The notes under the pieces are model-generated. The model worked only from the letters and a program-made list of their open reading frames with translations, did no database searches and was not told the origin of the DNA. A stretch of DNA of 34,340 bases, from contig CP070677.1 in NCBI GenBank assembly GCA_020352495.1, positions 3,173,618 through 3,207,957 of the forward strand, written 5' to 3'. The DNA is from Candidatus Latescibacterota bacterium. GTDB lineage: Bacteria; Krumholzibacteriota; Krumholzibacteriia; WVZY01. Positions 15,625 through 23,992 of the stretch are shown here, piece by piece. A program made the position numbers and the translations under genes. The stretch's first letter is position 1; every line of letters starts with the position of its first letter.

Positions 15625-16147
15625 GGGAGCCTCCATCATCCGGAGTACCATGAGGAGATTGTCGATAAATCCCGCCGCTGCGGAAATCGGTGGGACGCAA
15701 AGACACTCTGCGGGCACCTATAGTATACCAAAAAAAGGTTGGAAAATCCCGGCACTCTCGCAGATCGAGCACGGCGAGACCGAGTTCTCAAAATCCTTGT
15801 GTACCGTAATTGACGATCGACCTTCGGAGTTTCTCAAACGGCCCGAGGACGTACTACTGTTCCAAGTTCGAACTCTCGCAAAAGAGAGCCTTTCGAGATA
15901 ACCCTGCAGCTACCCACAACGGCCCGTCTGCGCGGTTGACGCTTCTCTTTGGGGATATTGTGCGTGAATTCGACGTTTGTTTCCGCGTTAGGTGATGTCG
16001 GTGTATTTGACTTCTTGATTCTCGATTCGCTGTGGAACGTTTTTTGCACGGTGTGCGCTTAATCCAACGGCTGTTCTATAGGGCAATGGCATTAAGCTGT
16101 TCTTCGGCACTTGTTTAGTGTTCGCACGAGAGGAGGTTCGAGTCAAG
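15625..16147. other. Long divergent intergenic region
   Basis: About 520 bases separate two divergent lipoprotein genes. I find no ORF with a plausible start and coding character, and no tRNA. The only strong signal is the sigma-54 candidate at 16033-16048, pointing to the plus-strand gene. No clear sigma-70 pair is seen for the YCF48 gene on the minus strand. Confidence 0.5.
16033..16048 (+). promoter_or_regulatory. Candidate sigma-54 (-24/-12) promoter
   Basis: TGGAACGTTTTTTGCA matches the RpoN consensus TGGCAC-N5-TTGCA at every fixed position but one (A for C in the fourth base). The GG (16034-16035) and GC (16046-16047) are separated by exactly ten bases, as required. Predicted transcription start is near 16059, giving a leader of about 90 bases to the lipoprotein ATG at 16148. 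Enhancer sites could lie in the roughly 400 bases upstream, but I recognise none. A chance match is possible. Confidence 0.45.
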
Positions 16148-16726
16148 ATGAACAATGCATTTCGAGTATCTTGCCTCGTCTGCGTTTTGCTCGCTTTCGG
16201 TTGCTTTATGGGTTGCGGAAGCGACGACCCCGCCTCGGTAGTAGATGTTCCGGAGATACCGGAAGACACAAACCTGGGTGGCAGCGTTGGGGTCTATGGG
16301 AATATCGGTGGAACACGTCCCATAGTGGACACCGGTGACCTCGTGACGGTCCACGTCGTACACAGAGTCCCCGATGGTGCGACGGCTTCTGCGTTCAGGA
16401 TCCAAGCGCCTACCGGTTGGGTGAGAGTCGGGACCAAGGCCAACTTCCCCGTTGCCATTGGCAATATCGACGACGGTATATCGATCGCCTACGGGAAGTG
16501 CATGAGTGGGTCGGTTCACATCATGAGCGTGACCTATCAGACACCCGGTAGCACCCAAACGGGTAGGGTGTTCAGGGTCCTTCCGCACTCCGAGTGGCCC
16601 GGATTCGTCCAGGTCGTCGACTGCAACCAAAAGCTGTTGAACGACGCAATTGGAATCGAGTCGGCTATCGCGCTCTCCCTGACAGACGAAGGGGAGGATG
16701 AAGAAGACCGGTTCCAAGAGAGGTAA
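16148..16726 (+). CDS. Lipoprotein of unknown function
   Basis: The 192-residue product begins with a lipoprotein-type signal; the lipidated Cys could be Cys19 (LAFGC) or Cys23 (FMGC), followed by GSDDP. The mature part is beta-rich with DLVTVHVVHRVPDG, VRVGTKANFPV and two further Cys (about 142 and 169) that may pair. It ends in an acidic EGEDEEDRFQER tail. No family recognised. ATG at 16148 is preceded by AGGAGG about 12 bases upstream, a somewhat long spacing; an in-frame GTG at 16118 would place charged residues before the signal. It is a single plus-strand gene with its own sigma-54-like promoter and a hairpin after its stop, so it is probably transcribed alone. Confidence 0.7.
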   Translation: MNNAFRVSCLVCVLLAFGCFMGCGSDDPASVVDVPEIPEDTNLGGSVGVYGNIGGTRPIVDTGDLVTVHVVHRVPDGATASAFRIQAPTGWVRVGTKANFPVAIGNIDDGISIAYGKCMSGSVHIMSVTYQTPGSTQTGRVFRVLPHSEWPGFVQVVDCNQKLLNDAIGIESAIALSLTDEGEDEEDRFQER

Positions 16727-16745
16727 CCTGACAGAAACACATTGA

Positions 16746-16775
16746 GCGCGGGTGCCAGCGGCTTGGCTCCCGCGC
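16746..16775 (+). terminator. GC-rich hairpin after the lipoprotein gene
   Basis: GCGCGGG (16746-16752) pairs perfectly with CCCGCGC (16769-16775), and inside it GCCA pairs with TGGC across a single T-T mismatch, leaving a six-base loop. It begins 20 bases after the TAA stop. The following bases are only mildly T-rich (CGTGTTGTCC), so it may be a terminator without a good U-tract or an mRNA-stabilising 3' hairpin. Confidence 0.5.
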
Positions 16776-16902
16776 CGTGTTGTCCACGCCTGGACGCCGT
16801 TCCTGGCAAGGATTCACGAGGTGCTTTCGCTACTGTGCCGCGGGCACGGATGATCGAAAACACCTCGTTCTTTTGTCATTCGCTAGTTGGTTGAGCAGAG
16901 GG

Positions 16903-16946
16903 TTCACAACGACACCGATGTCGCATTGGTGACGTGTTGTCGTGAA
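16903..16946. repeat. Long imperfect inverted repeat downstream of the small beta-rich gene
   Basis: CACCGATG (16913-16920) faces CATTGGTG (16924-16931) across a three-base TCG loop, with one wobble. The stem extends outward after a three-base bulge, TTCACAACGA (16903-16912) against TTGTCGTGAA (16937-16946), with one wobble and one mismatch. The whole is a stem of about 18 pairs. It lies 38 bases past the stop of the minus-strand gene ending at 16985 and could end its transcript, though no T-run follows. Confidence 0.45.
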
Positions 16947-16984
16947 CTGGGTTGCAGGATGTAATGTGGTTTACGCCGGACAGT

Positions 16985-17329
16985 TCAACGATCAGCTGCG
17001 TTGGTTTTGCTCAAGCTCTTCATCGGAGTCAGCCTGCGAGGCAGATTGACCAGGTCGTTCTGGGAGACAATATCGACCGTGCAACAATCACCTGCGTAGG
17101 CGGCGCTCCCTGCCACCCTGATTTCTACTTTTCCAGGCGTCGGCGCGTTGAGACTCAACGTGAAATTCCCGCTAGGGTCAGCTTTGAATGACCCTCCATC
17201 GATTGTTCTCCCATTCCTGTCTCTTATCGCATACTCCATATTCCACCGTCTCGATCCGAACAGAGACCGGAATGCGCCGACTCTTTCGTTGGTCCGACCG
17301 GGGTCCACTTTCCCTCGGATGATTATCAC
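16985..17329 (-). CDS. Small beta-rich protein of unknown function
   Basis: The 114-residue product is real-looking: GTG at 17329 is preceded by AAGGAGG with a seven-base spacer, among the best ribosome sites in the window. The central part (MEYAIRDRNGRTIDGGSFKA, DPSGNFTLSLNAPTPGKVEI) reads like an Ig-like or carboxypeptidase-regulatory-like beta sandwich, with the typical DxxGNFTLxLxAP turn and a CC pair near 80. There is no signal peptide or membrane segment, so it is probably cytoplasmic or a fragment of a larger secreted protein. No family is recognised. It lies 440 bases downstream of queA in the same direction, too far to be surely in that operon. Confidence 0.6.
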   Translation of the reverse strand: MIIIRGKVDPGRTNERVGAFRSLFGSRRWNMEYAIRDRNGRTIDGGSFKADPSGNFTLSLNAPTPGKVEIRVAGSAAYAGDCCTVDIVSQNDLVNLPRRLTPMKSLSKTNAADR

Positions 17330-17769
17330 CTTCGGACCTCCTTCCTAACAGTGTCGACAGTCACTTCGATATCTGAATCGCCTAGAGGGATTGGGGGGCA
17401 CGGCGCAAGCCGCCAAGGCTCAGGTCGGCATTGTGGCAACAGGAACGCGCAGATTCATGCCTCAATCCACAGGCGTTTCTCCGATCCCAGCCTCTTTCGC
17501 GAATGATGAGAGTCCTTGCCGATTCCATAGCATCGCAAGACCTCTGCCGGTTGACGTCCTATCCTCACGTTTCTCCATAATCCTTTGTCCCGCAGCGCGT
17601 TGTAACACGGACCGTACTCGTGCTGACAAGGATTATCGTCACAAAAGTGCGCGAAATCCCCCATTGCGGATGTCTCCAGTTTCGAATAGTCCGCAGAGTC
17701 TACCCGTCCATGACCAAACAGCCTCTCCGCGGATTCCGGGAAGGATAATGAAAAGAAAAACCGACGGTG
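17330..17769. other. Gap between queA and the small beta-rich gene
   Basis: This 440-base stretch carries no confident gene. Its only ORF of interest is the Cys-rich frame listed at 17455-17664. I see no hairpin with a T-run after the queA stop and no clear promoter for the gene at 17329 apart from its ribosome site. Confidence 0.4.
17455..17664 (-). CDS. Doubtful small Cys-rich ORF directly after queA
   Basis: ATG at 17664 opens 69 codons with Cys at 8, 13, 20 and 45 (FCDDNPCQHEYGPCYN) and a basic C-terminal half. A GGAG lies about 10 bases upstream. The same frame stays open back to the queA stop, 36 codons earlier, reading FPESAERLFGHGRVDSADYS, which also has coding-like composition but no start codon. 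No family is recognised. It may be a small gene, the tail of a decayed gene, or chance. Confidence 0.3.
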   Translation of the reverse strand: MGDFAHFCDDNPCQHEYGPCYNALRDKGLWRNVRIGRQPAEVLRCYGIGKDSHHSRKRLGSEKRLWIEA

Positions 17770-18813
17770 TTACTTGATGAACATCGCGTCACCGTAGCTG
17801 TAGAAACGATAGTTGGCATTCACCGCGTGCCGGTAACAGGCCATCGTCCTCTCGACTCCAAGAAACGCACACACCAGTAAAAGCAGCGACGACCTGGGAA
17901 GATGGAAATTCGTGATCAGCCGATCGACGCATCGAAACTCAAAACCCGGGTATATGAACAAATCGGTTTCGCCGGCGTATTCCCGGTCGACATCGAAATC
18001 ATCAAGGATCCCGTTCCGGCAAACCGTCTCCAGCACTCGTGTGACCGTTGTGCCGACAGCCACGACGCGACGACCACTCGATTTCGCGTCGGCGATCAGC
18101 CGAAGCGCACGGCCGTCGATCGAATAGCCCTCACTATGAAGCCGGTTCTCCTCCACCTCGTCCTGGGCCAATGGGAGAAATGTCCCAAGCCCGACGTGCA
18201 ATACCAACGAGCACACAGTGACACCGACCTCTTCGAGTCGTTCCAGGAGTTCATCCGTGAAATGGAGCCCCGCCGTGGGCGCGGCAACCGATCCCCGCTC
18301 GGCGGCAAAAACGGTTTGGTACCGATCACGGTCGGCCGGTTCGTCCGGGCGCTCGATATACGGGGGAAGCGGAACGTGTCCGCAGCTCTCTAGAACGCCA
18401 AAAACGTCCGCATCCGTCGTCAATTCGACACGGATCTCACGGTCGCCTTCGCGTTCGAGCACACGACAGGTGAAATCCCCATCTTCCCCGAAGAGCACCT
18501 CGCCAACTCGTGCCTTTCGTATGGGGTTGGCCAGTGCACAGAACCGCTTTTTGTCCAGGATTTTTGTGGTAAGCAACTCGACACGGCCGCCACTCCGGCG
18601 GCGCACAAAGAGCCTTGCCGGAATCACCCGGGAGCGGTTCACAATGAGCACGTCACCGCGTGTCATGAACTCGGGCAACCTCTTGAACGTAGTGTGTTCG
18701 AGATGCGCGGTGTCGCGATCTACCAACATCAATCGACTGGCGTTCCTCTCACCAAGAGGCTTCTGCGCAATCAACCGTTTGGGTAGATGATAATCGATCG
18801 CTTCGAGACGCAT
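17770..18813 (-). CDS. queA: S-adenosylmethionine:tRNA ribosyltransferase-isomerase
   Basis: QueA transfers and isomerises the ribosyl part of SAM onto preQ1 in tRNA, giving epoxyqueuosine. The 347-residue product shows FKRLPEFMTRGDVLIVN, VIPARLF, the conserved PTAGLHFTDELL and LHVGLGTFLP motifs, ITNFHLPRSSLLLLV and the C-terminal YSYGDAMFI. The usual FNDTRVIPARL reads VNRSRVIPARL, and ESTLLMLV reads RSSLLLLV, so two conserved segments have drifted. The ATG at 18813, seven bases after the ruvB stop, gives the normal N-terminus. The ruvCAB-queA order is common in bacteria. Its pathway partner tgt lies in the other operon at 5351. Confidence 0.96.
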   Translation of the reverse strand: MRLEAIDYHLPKRLIAQKPLGERNASRLMLVDRDTAHLEHTTFKRLPEFMTRGDVLIVNRSRVIPARLFVRRRSGGRVELLTTKILDKKRFCALANPIRKARVGEVLFGEDGDFTCRVLEREGDREIRVELTTDADVFGVLESCGHVPLPPYIERPDEPADRDRYQTVFAAERGSVAAPTAGLHFTDELLERLEEVGVTVCSLVLHVGLGTFLPLAQDEVEENRLHSEGYSIDGRALRLIADAKSSGRRVVAVGTTVTRVLETVCRNGILDDFDVDREYAGETDLFIYPGFEFRCVDRLITNFHLPRSSLLLLVCAFLGVERTMACYRHAVNANYRFYSYGDAMFIK

Positions 18814-18820
18814 GGATGTA

Positions 18821-19846
18821 TCAAAACAGGCGAGATTGGTCCTGCTCAGTAGTCCCTGCAAGACCGAGGTGGCTCAACGCGAGCGGCGTCGTCACACGTC
18901 CGCGTTGGGTTCGTTTGAGAAAACCGGCTTGAATCAGAAACGGCTCGTAGACGTCCTCGATCGTCTCCACTTCTTCGCTAACGGCAACGGCGAGAGACCC
19001 GATCCCAACGGGACCCCCCCCAAATTTTTCCACAATAGACGTGAGGATCCGGCGATCCATCTCATCGAGACCCCTGTCGTCCACTTTGAGCCGATCCAAC
19101 GCGTAGTCAGCCGTTTCGCGGTCGACCGTCGGTCGTTCCTCCACTTGCGCGAAATCGCGTATCCGTTTTAGAAGTCGGTTGGCGATCCGTGGTGTCCCCC
19201 TCGATCGCCGGGCGATCTCTGTGGCACCGTCTTCTGACACACTGATATCGAGGAGCTTCGCAGACCTCAACACGATGTTCTTGAGATCCGCCGGCTCGTA
19301 GAAATCAAGACGGAACACGACTCCAAATCTATCCCGCATCGGGGCGGTGATCATACCGACTCGTGTTGTGGCTCCGACGAGCGTAAAGGGTTCCAAGTTC
19401 AGCGTGTAGTGCCGGGCGTTGGGCCCCTTGTCAACGACGAGCTCGCACCTCAGGTCGTCCATAGCCTGGTAGAGATGTTCCTCCAATACACGCGGAAGCC
19501 TGTGGATCTCGTCGATGAACACGACCTGATTGCGCTCGACGTGACTCAACACGCCAAGGAGTTCCGCCGAGTTTTGAAACGCCGGTCCAGAGGTGTGCTT
19601 GATCGGTACATCCAGCTCGTTGGCCACGATATGGGCCAGAGTGGTCTTTCCCAATCCGGGCGGACCGTAGAAGATCACATGATCGAGGGCGTCGCCGCGT
19701 TGTTTCGCCGCTTGAATGAATACGCTCAAATTTGCCTTGAGATCCGGCTGACCAATGAATTCGTCGAGCGCCCTTGGACGGAGCAACGCTTCGTTTTTTA
19801 GGTCTTCCAGCGATGGTCTCGGGCTGGTGACACGTTCTTTGGCCAT
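18821..19846 (-). CDS. ruvB: Holliday junction branch migration helicase RuvB
   Basis: RuvB is the AAA+ hexameric motor that drives branch migration of Holliday junctions with RuvA. The 341-residue protein has RPRALDEFIGQ, Walker A GPPGLGKT (61-68), Walker B/DEIH (112-115), sensor 1 GATTR (158-162), the arginine-finger region MRDRFG and the C-terminal winged helix with GGGPVGIGSLAVAVSEE. The SGPAIEKAGD stretch of most RuvBs reads SGPAFQNSAE, and GPSAR reads GPNAR, so this copy is somewhat divergent but all catalytic motifs are intact. ATG at 19846 with GAGAGG upstream; 31 bases after ruvA. Confidence 0.98.
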   Translation of the reverse strand: MAKERVTSPRPSLEDLKNEALLRPRALDEFIGQPDLKANLSVFIQAAKQRGDALDHVIFYGPPGLGKTTLAHIVANELDVPIKHTSGPAFQNSAELLGVLSHVERNQVVFIDEIHRLPRVLEEHLYQAMDDLRCELVVDKGPNARHYTLNLEPFTLVGATTRVGMITAPMRDRFGVVFRLDFYEPADLKNIVLRSAKLLDISVSEDGATEIARRSRGTPRIANRLLKRIRDFAQVEERPTVDRETADYALDRLKVDDRGLDEMDRRILTSIVEKFGGGPVGIGSLAVAVSEEVETIEDVYEPFLIQAGFLKRTQRGRVTTPLALSHLGLAGTTEQDQSRLF

Positions 19847-19877
19847 GCGTGCATCCTCTCGGCGCCGGCGGGAGACG

Positions 19878-20468
19878 TCAGACGCTGCTCGCGTGTTTGA
19901 GCGCCTCTTTCACAATCGACTCCAGGCTCGATTGGTCGGCAGAACCCCAATCGACTTTCTCGAGAGCCCTTTGCGCGGCTATTTTTGGCATACCCAGTGA
20001 CGTGAGCGCAAGGATTGCCTCCTCACGGAGCGCCGACGCGGGCTCTGTGGCCTCGAACTCGGCCTCGACTCTCATTAATTTGTCCTTCAAGTCTACGATG
20101 AGCCGCTCAGCAGTTTTTTTCCCCAGACCCGGAAGGCGACAAAGAAACGCCTGGTCCCCATCTCGAATGGCTCGGACGATTCGCTCGGCTGTATGTTCGC
20201 CCAACACACCCAAGGCAATCCTAGGTCCGATTCCGGAGACTTCGATCAATCTCATGAACAGCTCGCGATCCTCTTCCCTCAGGAATCCGAACAACGTCAA
20301 GCGGTCCTCCCTCACGTATAGATACGTGTGAAAAGACACCTCTCCCGACGCCTTTGACAGGAGCGACCGGTCTTTCTCCGGTATCTGGAGCTCGAAACCA
20401 ACGCCACCGACACTCACGACACACGTCGGCGCAGCGGTGAAAAGCGTCCCTTTAAGATGAGAAATCAT
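19878..20468 (-). CDS. ruvA: Holliday junction DNA-binding subunit RuvA
   Basis: RuvA binds four-way junctions as a tetramer and loads RuvB. The 196-residue product has domain I starting MISHLKGTL and VVSVGGVGFEL, helix-hairpin-helix domain II with SGIGPRIALGVL and LPGLGKKTAERLIVDLKDK, and domain III at the C-terminus (about 148-196), which contacts RuvB. ATG at 20468 overlaps the ruvC TGA stop in an ATGA junction, implying translational coupling. Confidence 0.97.
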   Translation of the reverse strand: MISHLKGTLFTAAPTCVVSVGGVGFELQIPEKDRSLLSKASGEVSFHTYLYVREDRLTLFGFLREEDRELFMRLIEVSGIGPRIALGVLGEHTAERIVRAIRDGDQAFLCRLPGLGKKTAERLIVDLKDKLMRVEAEFEATEPASALREEAILALTSLGMPKIAAQRALEKVDWGSADQSSLESIVKEALKHASSV

Positions 20469-20953
20469 GTGACGCTCCACTCCCGACTTTTGAATGCGTG
20501 ACAAACAGCCACGGCGAGGGCGTCGGATTCGTCCGTGTTTTCCGGTGGCTGGGCGATGTCGAGGATTCTTCCCAACATGAAGTTCACCTGCGACTTGTCG
20601 GCCGCCCCGTGTCCGACGACGGACTGTTTGACCTCCCTGGGAGAATACTCATAGATGGGTAGATTGGCAAGCGCCGCCGCCAGAATCGCCGCCCCTCGGG
20701 CCTCGCCCAGGATCAAAGAGCTCTTGGCGTTTTTGCTATAGAAGACGTCCTCGATCGCGAAATGCGTGGGAGCGTGCTTCTCGATGACCTTTTGGATTTG
20801 GAGAAAAATCGATCGAAGCTTTTCGTAGCGACTCGCGGATTTCTTGAGTGTGATGTGTCCCGAATCGATGTACCCGATGTCGTCTCCCTCGATGCGTATG
20901 ATGCCGTACCCGGTACACGTGCTTCCCGGATCGACACCCATAATCCTGTACAT
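20465..20953 (-). CDS. ruvC: Crossover junction endodeoxyribonuclease RuvC
   Basis: RuvC cuts Holliday junctions symmetrically and completes the RuvABC resolvasome encoded by the next two genes. The 162-residue RNase H-fold protein has its four catalytic acids in place: Asp8 (GVDPGS), Glu68 (AIEDVFY), Asp141 and Asp144 (DESDALAVA). NAKSSLILGEARGA and REVKQSVVGHGAADK are also conserved. The start at ATG 20953 matches the family. It lies 36 bases downstream of yebC, a very common neighbour. Confidence 0.98.
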   Translation of the reverse strand: MYRIMGVDPGSTCTGYGIIRIEGDDIGYIDSGHITLKKSASRYEKLRSIFLQIQKVIEKHAPTHFAIEDVFYSKNAKSSLILGEARGAAILAAALANLPIYEYSPREVKQSVVGHGAADKSQVNFMLGRILDIAQPPENTDESDALAVAVCHAFKSREWSVT

Positions 20954-20989
20954 CGGCTCAGCTCCTCCTGCGGGAATGACCCAATCCCT

Positions 20990-21733
20990 TTACTCCTCCT
21001 GCAGGATCTCCGGGGGTACGTCGAAATTGGCGCTCACCCGTTGAACGTCTTCGAGATCCTCGAGAACCTCCATGAGTTTGAGGATTTTCCGGGCGTCCTC
21101 GCCATCGAGCTTGACGAGATTGCTGGGAATTTTCTGGATTTCTGCCGATTGGTATTCGATATTCGCATCGACGATCGCTTGACGAACGGCTTCGAAATCG
21201 GAAAGCGAGCACAGCACTTCGAACCCGTCGCCCTCGTCCTTGACGTCCTCCGCACCGGACTCCAAAACCACGCCAAGGAGTTTCTCTTCGTCACATTTGT
21301 CATTTGCGACAAAAACCACGCCTTTCGTATCGAATATCCACGCCACACAACCGCTCTCACCGAGATTACCGTTGTGTTTGGTGAGTGCGTGCCGCACTTC
21401 GGCAGTGGTTCGGTTTTTGTTGTCCGTGAGCGTGTCAATCAATAGGGCGACTCCGTTGGGGCCGTATCCCTCGTACGTGACCTCTTCGAAGCTTGCGCCA
21501 CCCGTTTCACCGGTACCCTTCTTGATGGCGCGCATGATGTTATCCTGCGGCATGTTGTTGTCTTTTGCCGTCTGCATCGCGAGCCGCAAACGGGCATTGC
21601 CCGCCGGGTCACCGCCACCCTGTCGTGCCGCCACCGTTATCTCTCGAATCAACCTCGAGAAGAGCCGTCCTCGAGCAGCGTCCTTGGCTCCCTTTTTTCG
21701 TTTGATCTGTGCCCACTTCGAATGACCGGCCAT
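20990..21733 (-). CDS. yebC: YebC/TACO1-family protein
   Basis: YebC-family proteins were described as DNA-binding regulators and more recently as ribosome-associated factors that help translation of poly-proline stretches. The 247-residue product starts MAGHSKWAQIKRKKGAKDAA, the family signature, and continues with LFSRLIREITVAARQGGGDP, NNMPQDNIMRAIKKG and the C-terminal acidic EDVQRVSANFD. The ATG at 21733 has only a weak ribosome site (GGGGTT). It sits between the EF-G-like gene and ruvC; an elongation factor next to YebC fits the translation role. Confidence 0.97.
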   Translation of the reverse strand: MAGHSKWAQIKRKKGAKDAARGRLFSRLIREITVAARQGGGDPAGNARLRLAMQTAKDNNMPQDNIMRAIKKGTGETGGASFEEVTYEGYGPNGVALLIDTLTDNKNRTTAEVRHALTKHNGNLGESGCVAWIFDTKGVVFVANDKCDEEKLLGVVLESGAEDVKDEGDGFEVLCSLSDFEAVRQAIVDANIEYQSAEIQKIPSNLVKLDGEDARKILKLMEVLEDLEDVQRVSANFDVPPEILQEE

Positions 21734-21766
21734 ATCACAACCCCGTTCGTCGATCTACGCCTTTTG

Positions 21767-23839
21767 TTACTCCTTCTCTTTCTCTTTTTTTGCCTCTTCG
21801 ATGATTTTTTGCGCAGAATCGTGTGGGACCTCTTCGTAATGGGAGAACTCGCGTTTGTGTGTCCCGCGACCTTGCGTGATCGATCGGAGATGTGTCGAAT
21901 ACCGGTAGAGTTCGGCGAGCGGGACCTGGCACCGGACGACGTTGAACCTGCCTTGGGGTTCCATGCCCTGGATTTTACCGCGGCGACCACTCAGGTCACC
22001 CATGACATCGCCCATGAACTCTTCCGGCACCTTGACCTCGACGTTCATAATCGGCTCGAGCAACACCAACTTGGCATCGGTCGCCGCCTTCTTGAAGCTC
22101 ATGGAACCCGCCACTTTGAACGCCTGCTCCGACGAGTCCACGGTGTGGTAGCCGCCATCGTAGAGCGTCACTTTTAGATCCACAACGGGATAGCCGGCGA
22201 GAACGCCTTCGCTCATCGCCGCGACAACGCCTTTCTCCACTGCAGGGATGAACTTGCCGGGGACCACGCCGCCGACGATCGCATTTACGAATTCAAAATC
22301 TCCACCGCGTGGGAGGGGCTCGACCTTGAGCCAAACGTCCCCATACTGGCCGCGGCCGCCGGTTTGTTTTTTGTACTTGCCTTGAGCCTGAGCGGTTTTG
22401 GCAATGGTCTCTTTGTACGGGATCCGCGGTTTTGACATGACGACCTCGACCCCATAGCGGCTTTTGAGCCGCCCAACGAGAATCTCAAGGTGGAGCTCGC
22501 CCTGTCCCGAGATCAGTGTCTGTCTGATTTCGTTGTCGACCTTGACGTCAAAGGTGGGGTCCTCCTCCTTGAGCCGGTTCAGTCCGGCACCGATCTTGTC
22601 CTCGTCACCTTTTGCCGCGCCCGCTATCGCCGAATAGATCGAGGGAAGCGGATAATCGGTCGGCGGTATGGTTACGGGTTTGGATCTGTCACACAGAGTG
22701 TCGCCGATACGGGCCGACTTGAGCTTTACGGCGGCACCGATATCACCGGCGCCGATCTTTTCCGTCTCCGTCCGATTCTTCCCCTGGAGAAAGAAAAGCT
22801 GGCCAAGGCGTTCGGATGCGTTCCGCGTTGAGTTGAAAATATCGTTACCTCCCGCCAGTGTGCCTTGGTACGCACGGAGGTAGAGCATATCCCCGACGTG
22901 TGACTCGGAGACATTCTTGAAGATCTTGGCCGCGGGGGATTTTGACATATCCGCCTGAAGAGTGTCCTCCGAATCGACGAGTTTCTGTGGACGTAGGGTC
23001 GGCGGTGGCACCAACCCGATCAAACCCTCGAGGAAATGCGAGGTACCGATGTTTGACTCCGCCGACATACAAAAGACCGGAAAAATGTCACCCGCCGCGA
23101 CACCCACCGATAGTCCCTGATACACCTCCTCGGGAGTAAGGGTCTCCGACTCGAGGTACTTCTCCATCAGCGCTTCGACGTTCTCGGCGGCTGTCTCGAA
23201 AAGTTCGCGCCGAAGCTTTTCGGTTTTGTCCTTGAGATCGTCCGGTATTGGAATCTCTTTGGACTTCCCTTTACCACCGGCGGTGTACTCATATCCCTTA
23301 CCGTCAACGAGATCGATGACGCCTTTGAATGACTCGCCCTCACCGATGGGAATCTGCATGGCGAGCACGGTCCGGCCAAAGTGTTCGTGCAGTTGTTCGA
23401 GACACTTATCGAACGCGGCGTGTTCTTTGTCCATTTTATTGACGCAAAATACGGCGGGGAGCCCTCTTTCCCGAACGTATTCCCAGACTTTCTCCGTTCC
23501 GACCTCGACCCCGCCTTCGGCCCGAATGACAACGACTGCACCTTCGACCACGTCGAGTCCGCCAAGCACCTCACCCACGAAGTCCTCGTACCCGGGGGTA
23601 TCGATCAGGTTGATTTTGTGATTCTTGAATTCGCAGTAGGCCAGTGAAGCTTGAATCGATATTTGTCGTTCGATCTCCTCCGGAGTCGTGTCCATTATTG
23701 TGTTCCCGTCTTCGACACGCCCGATCCGGCTCGTCGCACCAGTGGTAAACAGTATCGCTTCCGAAACCATCGTTTTACCCGTGTCTTGGTGGCCGACGAG
23801 TGCGATATTTCTGATTTTGTCGGGAGCATATTCTTTCAC
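21767..23839 (-). CDS. Elongation factor G-like translational GTPase (EF-G paralogue type)
   Basis: The 690-residue protein has the full EF-G layout: GTPase domain (1 to about 270), domain II, then III, IV and V. G1 is GHQDTGKT (16-23) rather than the AHIDAGKT of canonical EF-G, G3 is DTPGYEDF rather than DTPGHVDF, and G4 is NKMD (134-137). The early VEDGNTIMDTTPEEIERQIS segment stands in for GT(T/A)xMDWMExEQERGIT. This pattern fits the EF-G-like subfamily (FusA2 in mycobacteria, EF-G2 elsewhere) rather than the main elongation factor. Domain IV retains QTGGRGQYGDVWLKVEP and domain V AMSEGVLAGYPVVDLKV. The role may be specialised elongation or recycling. GTG at 23839 follows GAGGAGG with a six-base spacer, and no ATG is nearby. 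Confidence 0.9.
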   Translation of the reverse strand: MKEYAPDKIRNIALVGHQDTGKTMVSEAILFTTGATSRIGRVEDGNTIMDTTPEEIERQISIQASLAYCEFKNHKINLIDTPGYEDFVGEVLGGLDVVEGAVVVIRAEGGVEVGTEKVWEYVRERGLPAVFCVNKMDKEHAAFDKCLEQLHEHFGRTVLAMQIPIGEGESFKGVIDLVDGKGYEYTAGGKGKSKEIPIPDDLKDKTEKLRRELFETAAENVEALMEKYLESETLTPEEVYQGLSVGVAAGDIFPVFCMSAESNIGTSHFLEGLIGLVPPPTLRPQKLVDSEDTLQADMSKSPAAKIFKNVSESHVGDMLYLRAYQGTLAGGNDIFNSTRNASERLGQLFFLQGKNRTETEKIGAGDIGAAVKLKSARIGDTLCDRSKPVTIPPTDYPLPSIYSAIAGAAKGDEDKIGAGLNRLKEEDPTFDVKVDNEIRQTLISGQGELHLEILVGRLKSRYGVEVVMSKPRIPYKETIAKTAQAQGKYKKQTGGRGQYGDVWLKVEPLPRGGDFEFVNAIVGGVVPGKFIPAVEKGVVAAMSEGVLAGYPVVDLKVTLYDGGYHTVDSSEQAFKVAGSMSFKKAATDAKLVLLEPIMNVEVKVPEEFMGDVMGDLSGRRGKIQGMEPQGRFNVVRCQVPLAELYRYSTHLRSITQGRGTHKREFSHYEEVPHDSAQKIIEEAKKEKEKE

Positions 23840-23992
23840 ATTAATCCTCCTCTAAGTGACCTCCACCCCAATAAGATAGAGAGCCGACAAGACCTCAAAC
23901 CGGCATTTTATCACCCGAACTGTCCGGTTGTCAACGGGGGAGCAAACGCCTGTGTGACTGTACCTCGCGACGAATCGCCGCGTCGACATTGT

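Noticed and set aside
23898..23929. AACCGG/CCGGTT inverted repeat upstream of the EF-G-like gene
   Set aside because: Six-base arms with a 20-base loop; expected by chance at this GC content.
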